This document shows, piece by piece, positions 1 through 5,256 of a DNA stretch of 5,948 nucleotides (position 1 is the stretch's first letter; each line of letters begins with the position of its first letter). The notes beneath the pieces are model-generated. The model did not search any database and was not told the origin of the DNA. It was given only the letters and a program-made list of their open reading frames with translations. The DNA comes from Dehalococcoidia bacterium (GTDB lineage: Bacteria; Chloroflexota; Dehalococcoidia; SHYD01; SHYC01), in NCBI GenBank assembly GCA_016844365.1, contig JAENIT010000044.1, positions 1 to 5,948 of the forward strand. Direction: 5' to 3'. The position numbers and the translations under genes were made by a program.

Positions 1-39
1 CGAAGGGCGGAGTCGAAGGGCTTTGTCGAAGGGCGGGTG
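1..39. repeat. Three tandem 13-bp units, edge of a dispersed repeat
   Basis: Three successive 13-bp units each begin CGAAGGGC: CGAAGGGCGGAGT (1-13), CGAAGGGCTTTGT (14-26) and CGAAGGGCGGGTG (27-39). The 17 bases at 23-39 (TTGTCGAAGGGCGGGTG) recur exactly at 950-966, so this is the edge of another copy of the repeat found there, in the same orientation. It lies inside the open frame of the GT9 gene and extends past the left edge. Confidence 0.75.
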
Positions 40-844
40 ACGCCTTCGCCAGAGCCGAAAGGACTACTTCTGCCGCCTCGCTATCTGACCCTCCGCCAAT
101 CAACACTACCGATCCTCCGTTCTTGGTGAGCAGGGCCGCCAGCTCACCGAACCGTTCTGGAGGCCACCTCTTTCCCAGAAGCGTGCTGCCGGGGTTGACG
201 CCGCCACCAGGATGGATAGCGATCCTGGGTTCGGGGAACTCTCCAACTTGCTCCTCGGCCCACAGCGACTCATCCTCCTGAGGGAAAAACTCCAGCCTTG
301 GATGTTCTGGCGAGATACCGAGAGGGAGCAAAGTATCCAGGTATAGCTGGGCCTCATGGCGAAGAGGGAGCGCTGGGACTTTGGCAGTCAAGGAGAACCC
401 CCTGCCGCCGCTATCTATTCCCAGCCTGTTGGGAATCCCCGCCAGGTACGGCAGCAAGGTAACCAGTGGAGAGCGGTCCAAGACTATGCAGATGTCGTAC
501 TTGCGCTCCCGTAGTGTGGCGATAGACTTTAGGTAGTCCCCCACCTTGGTTTGAGCCCCCTGTCCTACGCTACCCAGGTCTATAAGCTCATCAATCTTGG
601 GGTTGCTTGCTATAGCTTCTGCGGCCCACGGTCCGACCGCGACAGTTAATTTGGCTTTGGGGTAGGCGCGGCGCACCTGCGCGATAACGGGCGTGGCCAT
701 GAGGAGATCGCCAATGCAGCACGGTTTGATGATGAGGATCGCCTTAGGCTCCGAGGGAAGAGAAGCTCTGCGCATAAAGAGAGAGAAGGTCAAGGAGAGG
801 AGACGGCAAAGGGCGGAAACTACGGTGTCTTTTACGGCTCTCAT
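1..844 (-). CDS. GT9-family (heptosyltransferase-like) glycosyltransferase, partial, 3' end beyond left edge
   Basis: The frame is open from an ATG at 844 to the window edge: 281 codons with no stop. The N-terminal domain has the GT9 signature at residues 36-56 (AILIIKPCCIGDLLMATPV). The second domain starts with IAIHPGGG (208-215), then KRWPPERF (225-232) and SVVLIGGGSD (245-254), as in ADP-heptose:LPS heptosyltransferases. Such enzymes transfer a sugar from a nucleotide donor to a glycan or lipid acceptor at the inner face of the membrane; donor and acceptor cannot be told here. Residues 8-23 form a hydrophobic/amphipathic segment ahead of the domain, possibly membrane-associating. From about residue 270 the frame runs into a 13-bp tandem repeat (1-39), just where family members normally continue into the second half of the donor-binding domain, so the gene may be altered or broken there. 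No Shine-Dalgarno is visible before 844; the next in-frame ATG (775) has none either. It is last in the minus-strand series, 129 bp after fabZ. Confidence 0.82.
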   Translation of the reverse strand, partial: MRAVKDTVVSALCRLLSLTFSLFMRRASLPSEPKAILIIKPCCIGDLLMATPVIAQVRRAYPKAKLTVAVGPWAAEAIASNPKIDELIDLGSVGQGAQTKVGDYLKSIATLRERKYDICIVLDRSPLVTLLPYLAGIPNRLGIDSGGRGFSLTAKVPALPLRHEAQLYLDTLLPLGISPEHPRLEFFPQEDESLWAEEQVGEFPEPRIAIHPGGGVNPGSTLLGKRWPPERFGELAALLTKNGGSVVLIGGGSDSEAAEVVLSALAKASPALRQSPSTPPF

Positions 845-880
845 TGGTTTGAAAATAGACGTAAAAGGTGCGGCTCATGA

Positions 881-966
881 TTCGACAGAGCCTGTCCTGA
901 GCTTGCCGAAGGGCTCACCACGAACGGGTTGGTTCCGTTCACCCTGAGCTTGTCGAAGGGCGGGTG
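881..966. repeat. Dispersed composite palindromic repeat between fabZ and the GT9 gene
   Basis: The segment opens with TTCGACAGAGCCTGTCCTGA and ends TTGTCGAAGGGCGGGTG. It contains an 18-bp direct repeat with one mismatch (896-913 and 943-960, CCTGAGCTTGYCGAAGGG). It also contains several inverted repeats: TTCGACA/TGCCGAA (881-887 with 904-910, one mismatch), GAGCC/GGCTC (888-892 with 912-916) and GAACGG/CCGTTC (922-927 with 935-940, 7-nt loop). Its first 11 bases and the block GGGCTCACCAC (911-921) recur in the T-box leader at 4884-4894 and 4923-4933. Its last 17 bases recur at 23-39. It codes for nothing visible. It fills most of the 129-bp gap and would be transcribed as a structured spacer. 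The pattern resembles non-autonomous REP/MITE-like repeats; that class is inferred. Confidence 0.8.
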
Positions 967-973
967 TACATTT

Positions 974-1420
974 TCACCTGAGGCTGTCTGCTGAGACCAG
1001 GGCGAAGGTCAGCCCTCCCTCCGCCACCACCTGGCCGTCCACTTCCGCACGACACAAACCCTTGCCAATCGGGCCTCTGGTTCTGGTCATGGTAACCTCC
1101 AACCGGAGGGTATCCCCTGGGACCACCGGCTTACGGAAGTGGAAGTTATCGATACCCGCGAAGAGCGCGATCTTGCCCCGATTCTCCGGCAATCCAAGCA
1201 TGGCCACGGCCCCAACCTGGGCCAAGGCCTCCACAATAAGAACTCCAGGCATAATTGGTCTGCCTGGAAAGTGGCCCTGAAAAAATAGCTCTCCGTAGCT
1301 TACGTTCTTTATACCTACGGCCCTTTTACCATCCTCAATCTCGATAATCCTGTCCACCAGGAGAAAAGGCCATCGGTGAGGGATAATGCCCTCGATCTCC
1401 TCGGGACCTAGGGGCTTCAC
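974..1420 (-). CDS. fabZ: 3-hydroxyacyl-[acyl-carrier-protein] dehydratase FabZ
   Basis: This 148-residue protein has the usual FabZ length and hot-dog fold signatures. [10 protein letters not shown] is at 15-24, and [14 protein letters not shown] (46-59) carries the catalytic histidine H50. VEALAQ (63-68) carries the catalytic glutamate E64; these match the His/Glu pair of characterised FabZ enzymes. The enzyme removes water from (3R)-hydroxyacyl-ACP to give trans-2-enoyl-ACP in the cytosolic type II fatty acid synthesis cycle. The start is GTG at 1420, chosen because an exact AGGAGG lies 8 nt upstream and the N-terminus fits the family. The start codon overlaps the stop of the PHP gene in the sequence GTGA, which suggests translational coupling. 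No other fatty-acid gene is visible in the window, so its place behind RNA-turnover genes is unusual for a FabZ. Confidence 0.96.
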   Translation of the reverse strand: MKPLGPEEIEGIIPHRWPFLLVDRIIEIEDGKRAVGIKNVSYGELFFQGHFPGRPIMPGVLIVEALAQVGAVAMLGLPENRGKIALFAGIDNFHFRKPVVPGDTLRLEVTMTRTRGPIGKGLCRAEVDGQVVAEGGLTFALVSADSLR

Positions 1421-2262
1421 CGGGCAGTCCTCCTGACCTCTTGAGCCACGGCCATGAGGCGCTGTGCCGACTCTATTGGCACGTCCACATCGCCGGGCTT
1501 AAACTCGTCTCGAGCGCCCATGCCGTGGAAGTCGCTGCCCCCGCAAGGTATAAGCCCTCGGCTCTCGGCGTTAGCCAGCAGGTCTGCCACCAGCTCTGGG
1601 GGGTAACCCTGGTAGTGGACTTCCATGCCCACCAGCCCTGCCCCTTGCAGGTCGTCCAGAATAGGATCCAGATTCTCCAATATATCCTTGGGGTGAGCCA
1701 GCACCGCCACTCCACCGTAGCCCTTAAGAAAAGCGATAGCCTCCGGTGGAGTCATCTTGTGTCGATCCGCGTAGGCCGGACCGTTACGTCCAATGTACCG
1801 ATCAAATGCCTCAGATATGGAGGTTATATATCCGCCCTCTAGCATAGCCTGGGCCACGTGAGGCCGCCCTACGGATCCTCCCTGGGCGATCTCAAGGACC
1901 CTCTCCCAGCTAATATGAATCCCCAGGGATGCCAATTTCTCCACCATTCGCTCTCCCCTATCGGTGCGGGCCTCCCGAAACTCCTCGAGTTTTTCCTGAA
2001 AGCTGGGGTTGTGGTAATCCATAAAGTATCCCAGGATGTGGACCTCGTTTCGAGGTATGTCGGTACTAAGCTCGATTCCGGGGATGATAGTAAGCTGGGG
2101 ATAGCTCTTTGCCACATCCAGGGCTTCGGCAAGCCCCTCTGTAGAGTCGTGATCCGTTACGGCTATGATCCTCATGCCTCGATTCCCAGCAAACGTTACC
2201 AACTCGGTAGGAGTGAACCTGCCGTCGGAGGCCGTAGTGTGGAGGTGGAGGTCTACGTGCAT
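1417..2262 (-). CDS. PHP-domain metal-dependent phosphoesterase (RNase AM/TrpH-like, COG0613 type)
   Basis: This is a 281-residue cytosolic protein that begins directly with the PHP metal-binding motif: HLHTTASDG places H6, H8 and D13. VTDHDS (35-40), E64 in GIELS, H75 in VHILGY, RPH (133-135), LAHP (H190) and GSDFHG (D244, H246) supply the remaining expected ligands, so the active site looks complete. Relatives include E. coli RNase AM (YciV/TrpH), a 5'-3' exoribonuclease, and enzymes that act on 3',5'-nucleotide bisphosphates such as pAp. Which of these activities applies here is inference. The start is ATG at 2262, 9 bp after the ymdB stop, with GGAG shortly upstream; the stop overlaps the fabZ start by 4 bp. 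Its position behind rny and ymdB favours a role in RNA or nucleotide turnover. The histidinol-phosphatase branch of the superfamily is less likely from the GRPHVAQAM region and context. Confidence 0.9.
   Translation of the reverse strand: MHVDLHLHTTASDGRFTPTELVTFAGNRGMRIIAVTDHDSTEGLAEALDVAKSYPQLTIIPGIELSTDIPRNEVHILGYFMDYHNPSFQEKLEEFREARTDRGERMVEKLASLGIHISWERVLEIAQGGSVGRPHVAQAMLEGGYITSISEAFDRYIGRNGPAYADRHKMTPPEAIAFLKGYGGVAVLAHPKDILENLDPILDDLQGAGLVGMEVHYQGYPPELVADLLANAESRGLIPCGGSDFHGMGARDEFKPGDVDVPIESAQRLMAVAQEVRRTAR
1429..1434 (-). promoter_or_regulatory. Ribosome binding site deciding the fabZ GTG start
   Basis: On the minus strand this reads AGGAGG, followed by an 8-nt spacer and GTG. It lies inside the last codons of the PHP gene and supports the GTG at 1420 as the fabZ start. 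Confidence 0.85.
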
Positions 2263-2271
2263 AAGCTCCGT

Positions 2272-3045
2272 CTATTCCTTATCCAAATCCAAATCAATTC
2301 TAGTGATCTTTGTTGCCAAGCCCGTACTCCCATCTACCTCAATAAGGACCGAGTTGAATTGGGCCGGTCCTGATGCCACGGGAAGGGATACGGGCATCTG
2401 TGTCAGAAAACGGTTTATTACCGACTTTATTTCACATCCGATGACGGATACTGAGGGCCCAGTCATTCCCAGATCTGATACATAGGCGGTGCCCTTGGGT
2501 AAAATCTTGGCGTCAGCAGTTGGAACGTGGGTGTGGGTTCCTACCACGGCGCTGACCCGTCCGTCCAGGTACCAGCCCATAGCCACTTTCTCCGAGGTGG
2601 CTTCGGCGTGGAAGTCCACAACTATTATGGGAGATTTACGTGTGCCACTGCCTAACACAGAGTCCATGGTTCTGAAAGGGCAATCCAGACTGGCCATAAA
2701 GGTGCGGCCCATGAGGTTAATCACAGTCACCTCACCTACGGTGATTTCACCTCTACCGGGCACCTGAGGAGGATAGTTGGTAGGTCTTATGATGGGGAGG
2801 TCTGAGTCAAAGAGCGGCAGTACCTCTTTATTGTCCCAGATGTGGTTGCCCGATGTGATGACATCCACGCCTGCATTCAGTAGCTCGTAGGCCGTGGCTG
2901 CTGTCAACCCCCGCCCTCCGGCGGTGTTTTCCCCGTTGGCAATCACCAGGTCAACGCCATGCTTTCGCCTGAGGCCTGGCACTACCTCCTGCACAGCCCT
3001 TCTTCCAGGGCCCCCCATAACATCACCGATGGCCAATATCTTCAA
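2272..3045 (-). CDS. ymdB: YmdB-family metallophosphoesterase (2',3'-cyclic-nucleotide phosphodiesterase-like)
   Basis: This is 257 residues, close to the usual length of about 265. Metal-site motifs appear in order: GDVMG (D8), NGENTAGG (N37, E39, N40), SGNHIWDN (N67, H68), VDFHAEATSEK (H146, E148) and GTHTHVPTAD (H171, H173). E39 corresponds to the glutamate needed for activity in Bacillus subtilis YmdB. That protein is a cytosolic dinuclear-metal phosphodiesterase acting on 2',3'-cyclic nucleotides and influencing biofilm and sporulation-related decisions. The start is TTG at 3045: the N-terminus MKILAIGDVMG is canonical only from this codon, and AGGAGA lies 5 nt upstream. It follows rny, the same order as in Firmicutes, with a stable hairpin in the 81-bp gap. 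TTG starts are inefficient, so YmdB may be made at a lower level than its neighbours; this is inference. Confidence 0.94.
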   Translation of the reverse strand: MKILAIGDVMGGPGRRAVQEVVPGLRRKHGVDLVIANGENTAGGRGLTAATAYELLNAGVDVITSGNHIWDNKEVLPLFDSDLPIIRPTNYPPQVPGRGEITVGEVTVINLMGRTFMASLDCPFRTMDSVLGSGTRKSPIIVVDFHAEATSEKVAMGWYLDGRVSAVVGTHTHVPTADAKILPKGTAYVSDLGMTGPSVSVIGCEIKSVINRFLTQMPVSLPVASGPAQFNSVLIEVDGSTGLATKITRIDLDLDKE

Positions 3046-3050
3046 AAAGC

Positions 3051-3056
3051 TCTCCT
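3051..3056 (-). promoter_or_regulatory. Ribosome binding site deciding the ymdB TTG start
   Basis: The minus strand reads AGGAGA followed by GCTTT and TTG. It gives a 5-nt spacing and supports the rare TTG start that the conserved N-terminus also requires. Confidence 0.75.
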
Positions 3057-3062
3057 GACTTG

Positions 3063-3107
3063 GGAGGGGAACCTATAGGGCCTCTTGAACCCACAAGGTT
3101 CCCCTCC
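3063..3107 (-). other. Long-stem hairpin in the rny-ymdB gap
   Basis: GGAGGGGAACCT (3063-3074) is a perfect 12-bp inverted repeat of AGGTTCCCCTCC (3096-3107). The 21-nt loop contains a further GGG/CCC pairing (3078-3080 with 3090-3092). It starts about 20 bp after the rny stop and ends 6-7 bp before the ymdB ribosome binding site. No T-tract follows the stem on either strand, so it does not look like an intrinsic terminator. It could be an mRNA-stabilising or processing element that sets the ymdB level relative to rny; that role is inferred. Confidence 0.7.
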
Positions 3108-3126
3108 GCTGCGTGTATGTGCTTAT

Positions 3127-4659
3127 TTACTGAGCGTATTCCACGGCACGTGTCTCTCGAACTACCGTGACCTTAATCTGTCCTGGATACTCTAAACTCT
3201 CCTGGATTAGTTTTGCTACGTCTCTGGCCAGCCGCATCGCGGCAAGGTCATCCACCTCTTTGGGCTTCACAATAACCCTGACCTCTCGGCCCGCCTGTAC
3301 TGCGTAAGATTTTTCAACTCCAACAAAGCCATTAGCAATGGATTCCAGGGCCTGAAGGCGCTTTATATAGTGGTCCATCGCCTCTCCCCTGGCCCCGGGA
3401 CGACCGCCGCTTATGGCGTCTGCTGTTTGTACGATCACACCTTCTAAAGAGTTAGTTAACCAGTCGTCATGATGCTTGGCTACACAAAGAGCTACCTCTG
3501 GCTTCTCGTACTTCTCTACAAAGGAGGCGCCAATCATAGCATGGGGGCCTTCGTACTCATGGTCAAGGCCCTTGCCCAGATCGTGGAGCAGAGCGCCCTT
3601 CTTGACTATCTCTACATCGGCTCCCAGTTCGGAGGCTATCATGCCAGCTAAACGAGCTACCTCGACGCTGTGCCGCAGGACGTTTTGCCCATAACTGTAC
3701 CGGTACTTCAACCGACCCAGGAGCTTCTTCAGCTCCGGGTGTAGAGACCGAACCCCAGCGTCAAACACCGCCTGCTCCGCCTCCTTCAGCATTGTCTCTT
3801 CCACCTCAAGCTTGGCTCTCTCCGCCACATCCTCTATTCGGGATGGGTGGATACGGCCATCAGAGACCAGCTTAGTTAAGGCAATCCGAGCGATCTCACG
3901 CCTGACGGGGTCATAACAGGAGAGCGTAACACAGTCCGGGGTATCATCTATTATTACATCCACCCCAGTAGCGTGTTCAAAAGCTCTAACGTTCCTGCCC
4001 TCCCGTCCAATGATCCGGCCCTTCAAGTCATCGCTGGGTATGGGGACCACTGAAACCGTTGCGTCTGATACCACTTCAGAGGTGATGCGTTGAATAGACT
4101 GTATCAGGATATCACGAGCTCTCCCGTCGGCCTCATCCTTAAGTTTGATATCCCAATCCCTGAGCCTTCGGTTTGCCTCATCCTTGGCCTCTTCCTCAAC
4201 TCGAGATACCAGAAGCTCCTTCGCCTCATCCCTTGTTAAACCAGAAACCCGCTCTACCTCTTCAATAGCTTTCTGTTTCAGTAGCTCTATCTGCGCCCTT
4301 AGGTTTTCTGCCTCTTTCTCTTGATTGCCGATGGCCCGCTCACGACGCTCAACGCCCTCCACCTTGCGCTCCAGATTCTCTTCTTTCTGGACAACCCTGC
4401 GCTCTTGGCGACTGAGGTCCTGACGTCGTGCTCTAGCCTCTTCCTCTGCCGAAGCGCGCAGCTTCATAGCCTCCCTGGTGCCCTGAAGAACTAGCTCCTT
4501 CTCTTCAGCTTGGGCTTGGACTATGACCTGCTGAGCGTCTTCCTTAGCAGCCCGCAACCGATCTTCTACCAACTTAGTGCCGGCATAGTACCCTATCCCG
4601 CCCACTAACGCTAACAATACCAGGCCCGGAATGAGCCACAGTATTGTGCCGTCTAGCAT
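3127..4659 (-). CDS. rny: Ribonuclease Y (membrane-anchored endoribonuclease)
   Basis: This is 510 residues from ATG at 4659, close to the usual length of about 520. One N-terminal transmembrane segment (about 6-27) anchors it to the membrane. A long charged coiled coil follows (about 30-190, rich in E, K, R, A). Next is a KH RNA-binding domain with GRIIGREG at 214-221, then an HD domain with H330, H359-D360 (LLHDLGKG), HHDD (396-399) and a later D414 (TADAISGG), and the conserved C-terminal region. RNase Y starts mRNA decay and processing in many bacteria lacking RNase E. The ATG at 4659 is preferred over the in-frame GTG at 4665, because that GTG is itself part of GAGGTGA, a 7-base match to the anti-Shine-Dalgarno at correct spacing for the ATG; starting at the GTG would give 512 residues. 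It is the first gene of the minus-strand unit, transcribed away from cimA. Confidence 0.97.
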   Translation of the reverse strand: MLDGTILWLIPGLVLLALVGGIGYYAGTKLVEDRLRAAKEDAQQVIVQAQAEEKELVLQGTREAMKLRASAEEEARARRQDLSRQERRVVQKEENLERKVEGVERRERAIGNQEKEAENLRAQIELLKQKAIEEVERVSGLTRDEAKELLVSRVEEEAKDEANRRLRDWDIKLKDEADGRARDILIQSIQRITSEVVSDATVSVVPIPSDDLKGRIIGREGRNVRAFEHATGVDVIIDDTPDCVTLSCYDPVRREIARIALTKLVSDGRIHPSRIEDVAERAKLEVEETMLKEAEQAVFDAGVRSLHPELKKLLGRLKYRYSYGQNVLRHSVEVARLAGMIASELGADVEIVKKGALLHDLGKGLDHEYEGPHAMIGASFVEKYEKPEVALCVAKHHDDWLTNSLEGVIVQTADAISGGRPGARGEAMDHYIKRLQALESIANGFVGVEKSYAVQAGREVRVIVKPKEVDDLAAMRLARDVAKLIQESLEYPGQIKVTVVRETRAVEYAQ

Positions 4660-4726
4660 TTTCACCTCGCTTTCAGTCCAGAGTTATCCACGCTCAGTAA
4701 ACGTACGGGAAAGATTTCCCAACTTC

Positions 4727-4756
4727 ATCTTAAGTCCCCCTAAACCCAGGTGTCAA
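4727..4756 (-). promoter_or_regulatory. Probable sigma-70 promoter of rny and the minus-strand unit
   Basis: On the minus strand TTGACA (4751-4756) is followed after 18 nt by TAAGAT (4727-4732). The -35 is perfect and the -10 matches four of six positions. Transcription would start near 4720, leaving a leader of about 60 nt before rny. Its -35 lies 27 bp from the -35 of the opposite promoter. Confidence 0.6.
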
Positions 4757-4783
4757 GAAAACACCCTTTGACTGACCTTTTTG

Positions 4784-4812
4784 TTGACATTCCCTCTCCC
4801 CTTTGCTACTAT
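4784..4812 (+). promoter_or_regulatory. Near-consensus sigma-70 promoter of the T-box/cimA transcript
   Basis: TTGACA (4784-4789), a 17-bp spacer and TACTAT (4807-4812) give a perfect -35, ideal spacing and five of six -10 bases. The predicted start is near 4819, just before the first strand of T-box Stem I, which agrees with a leader that begins with Stem I. Such a strong promoter suits control by termination rather than by initiation. Confidence 0.88.
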
Positions 4813-4881
4813 TCTACCGATTAAAGGCTGTGACGGAGACGAGTAGGCTGGGGACTTGCGGCCAGCGAGTCCGGTGCGGTG

Positions 4882-4938
4882 GGTTCGACAGAGCTTATCC
4901 TGATCCGCACTAGGCGGACGAGGGGCTCACCACAGGTG
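4882..4938. mobile_element. Dispersed repeat inserted in T-box Stem I distal loop, GGTG duplicated
   Basis: A 53-bp segment (4882-4934) plus a flanking GGTG (4935-4938) interrupts the distal loop; the other GGTG is at 4878-4881. TTCGACAGAGC (4884-4894) and GGGCTCACCAC (4923-4933) match the repeat at 881-891 and 911-921 exactly. The interior differs: here it carries a hairpin TCCGC/GCGGA (4904-4908 with 4914-4918, loop ACTAG), where the other copy has a shorter GCTTGCC. GAGC/GCTC (4891-4894 with 4925-4928) and GTGG/CCAC (4879-4882 with 4930-4933) can pair, so the insert can fold as its own arm. Without the insert and one GGTG the loop reads TCCGGTGCGGTGAAAGCGGA, a normal T-box distal loop. It has no coding capacity. 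Confidence 0.75.
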
Positions 4939-5178
4939 AAAGCGGACACGAAAAGCCCAGCAGAAAATCCCTCCTGAGCTTTCAACCGAAACCCTTTCTT
5001 GCCTTATCTAAGCGAGGGCTAAGGTCCTCGGAATCGGCAAGATGCCCCAGGGGAGTAGACTTGGACGGAGTCGCCTCCGTTATCATGGGCGAGAGTATAT
5101 GCTCTAGAAACAAGCGAACGGTCTTGTCTAACTAGACGCCCGTACTCTAATAGAGCGCCCCAATGCTATCGGGGAATA

Positions 5179-5214
5179 AGGGTGGTACCGCGGGATTGCG
5201 TTAATCCCGTCCCT
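5179..5214 (+). promoter_or_regulatory. T-box antiterminator
   Basis: AGGG (5179-5182) pairs with CCCT (5211-5214), and CGGGATT (5191-5197) with AATCCCG (5203-5209). The unpaired TGGTACC (5183-5189) is the T-box bulge that would bind the 3' end of uncharged tRNA. Its 3' half is shared with the terminator stem, so the two structures exclude each other. Confidence 0.93.
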
Positions 5215-5236
5215 TTGGGGGCGGGATTTTTGTTTT
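5204..5236 (+). terminator. T-box regulated intrinsic terminator before cimA
   Basis: ATCCCGTCCC (5204-5213) pairs with GGGGCGGGAT (5218-5227), ten base pairs with one G-U, over a TTTG loop. A T-rich run TTTTTGTTTT follows (5227-5236). It ends 20 bp before the cimA start and overlaps the antiterminator. Confidence 0.93.
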
Positions 5237-5243
5237 ATAGCTT

Positions 5244-5249
5244 AGGAGG
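5244..5249 (+). promoter_or_regulatory. Ribosome binding site of cimA
   Basis: AGGAGG lies 7 nt before the ATG at 5257 and outside the terminator stem, so control acts on transcription rather than by hiding this site. Confidence 0.85.
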
Positions 5250-5256
5250 GGAGACA

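Larger units (their letters stand above)
4819..5236 (+). ncRNA. T-box riboswitch leader, apparent isoleucine specifier, upstream of cimA
   Basis: Stem I begins with a basal helix (AAAGGCT near 4823 with AGCTTT near 4977) and GGAG/CTCC (4835-4838 with 4971-4974). The specifier loop follows: AGTA (4842-4845) on the 5' strand, GAA (4963-4965) and ATC (4967-4969) on the 3' strand. It is closed by GCTGGG/CCCAGC (4847-4852 with 4956-4961). An AG-bulge-like AGCGAG (4864-4869) and the distal helix GTCCG/CGGAC (4869-4873 with 4943-4947) complete Stem I. ATC is an isoleucine codon, fitting the product downstream. Stem II/III sequences lie at about 4980-5175, with hairpins ACGGAG/CTCCGT (5065-5080) and CCCC/GGGG (5158-5174). 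The T-box sequence GGGTGGTACCGCGG and terminator end the leader. TGGT in the bulge would pair with an ACCA tRNA end, as in tRNA-Ile with discriminator A. The leader is long because a repeat sits in the distal loop. Pairings were found by eye. Confidence 0.93.

Noticed and set aside
693..947. An 84-codon open frame on the plus strand
   Set aside because: It is antisense to the 5' part of the GT9 gene and continues through the repeat. The minus-strand frame there has clear GT9 motifs.
881..966. A possible CRISPR array from the recurring CGAAGGG blocks
   Set aside because: Repeat lengths and spacings are irregular, the units are composite palindromes, there are no uniform spacers, and no cas genes are present.
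1858..2373. A 171-codon open frame on the plus strand
   Set aside because: It lies antisense to the PHP gene and the end of ymdB, both with complete catalytic motifs. Its translation shows no family features and it lacks a good ribosome binding site.
3063..3107. The hairpin after rny as an intrinsic terminator
   Set aside because: Neither strand has a T-tract directly after the stem, and ymdB follows in the same direction with the order known for this operon.
3126..4701. A perfect 12-bp inverted match, TTTACTGAGCGT (3126-3137) and ACGCTCAGTAAA (4690-4701), flanking rny
   Set aside because: About one such match is expected by chance in a window of this size. One arm overlaps the rny stop codon, and there is no other sign of a mobile boundary.
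5092..5148. A single defined Stem III from AGAGTA (5092-5097) and TACTCT (5143-5148)
   Set aside because: Several exclusive pairings compete here (GCTCTA 5101-5106 with TAGAGC 5151-5156; ACAAG 5110-5114 with CTTGT 5123-5127), so I cannot choose one by eye.
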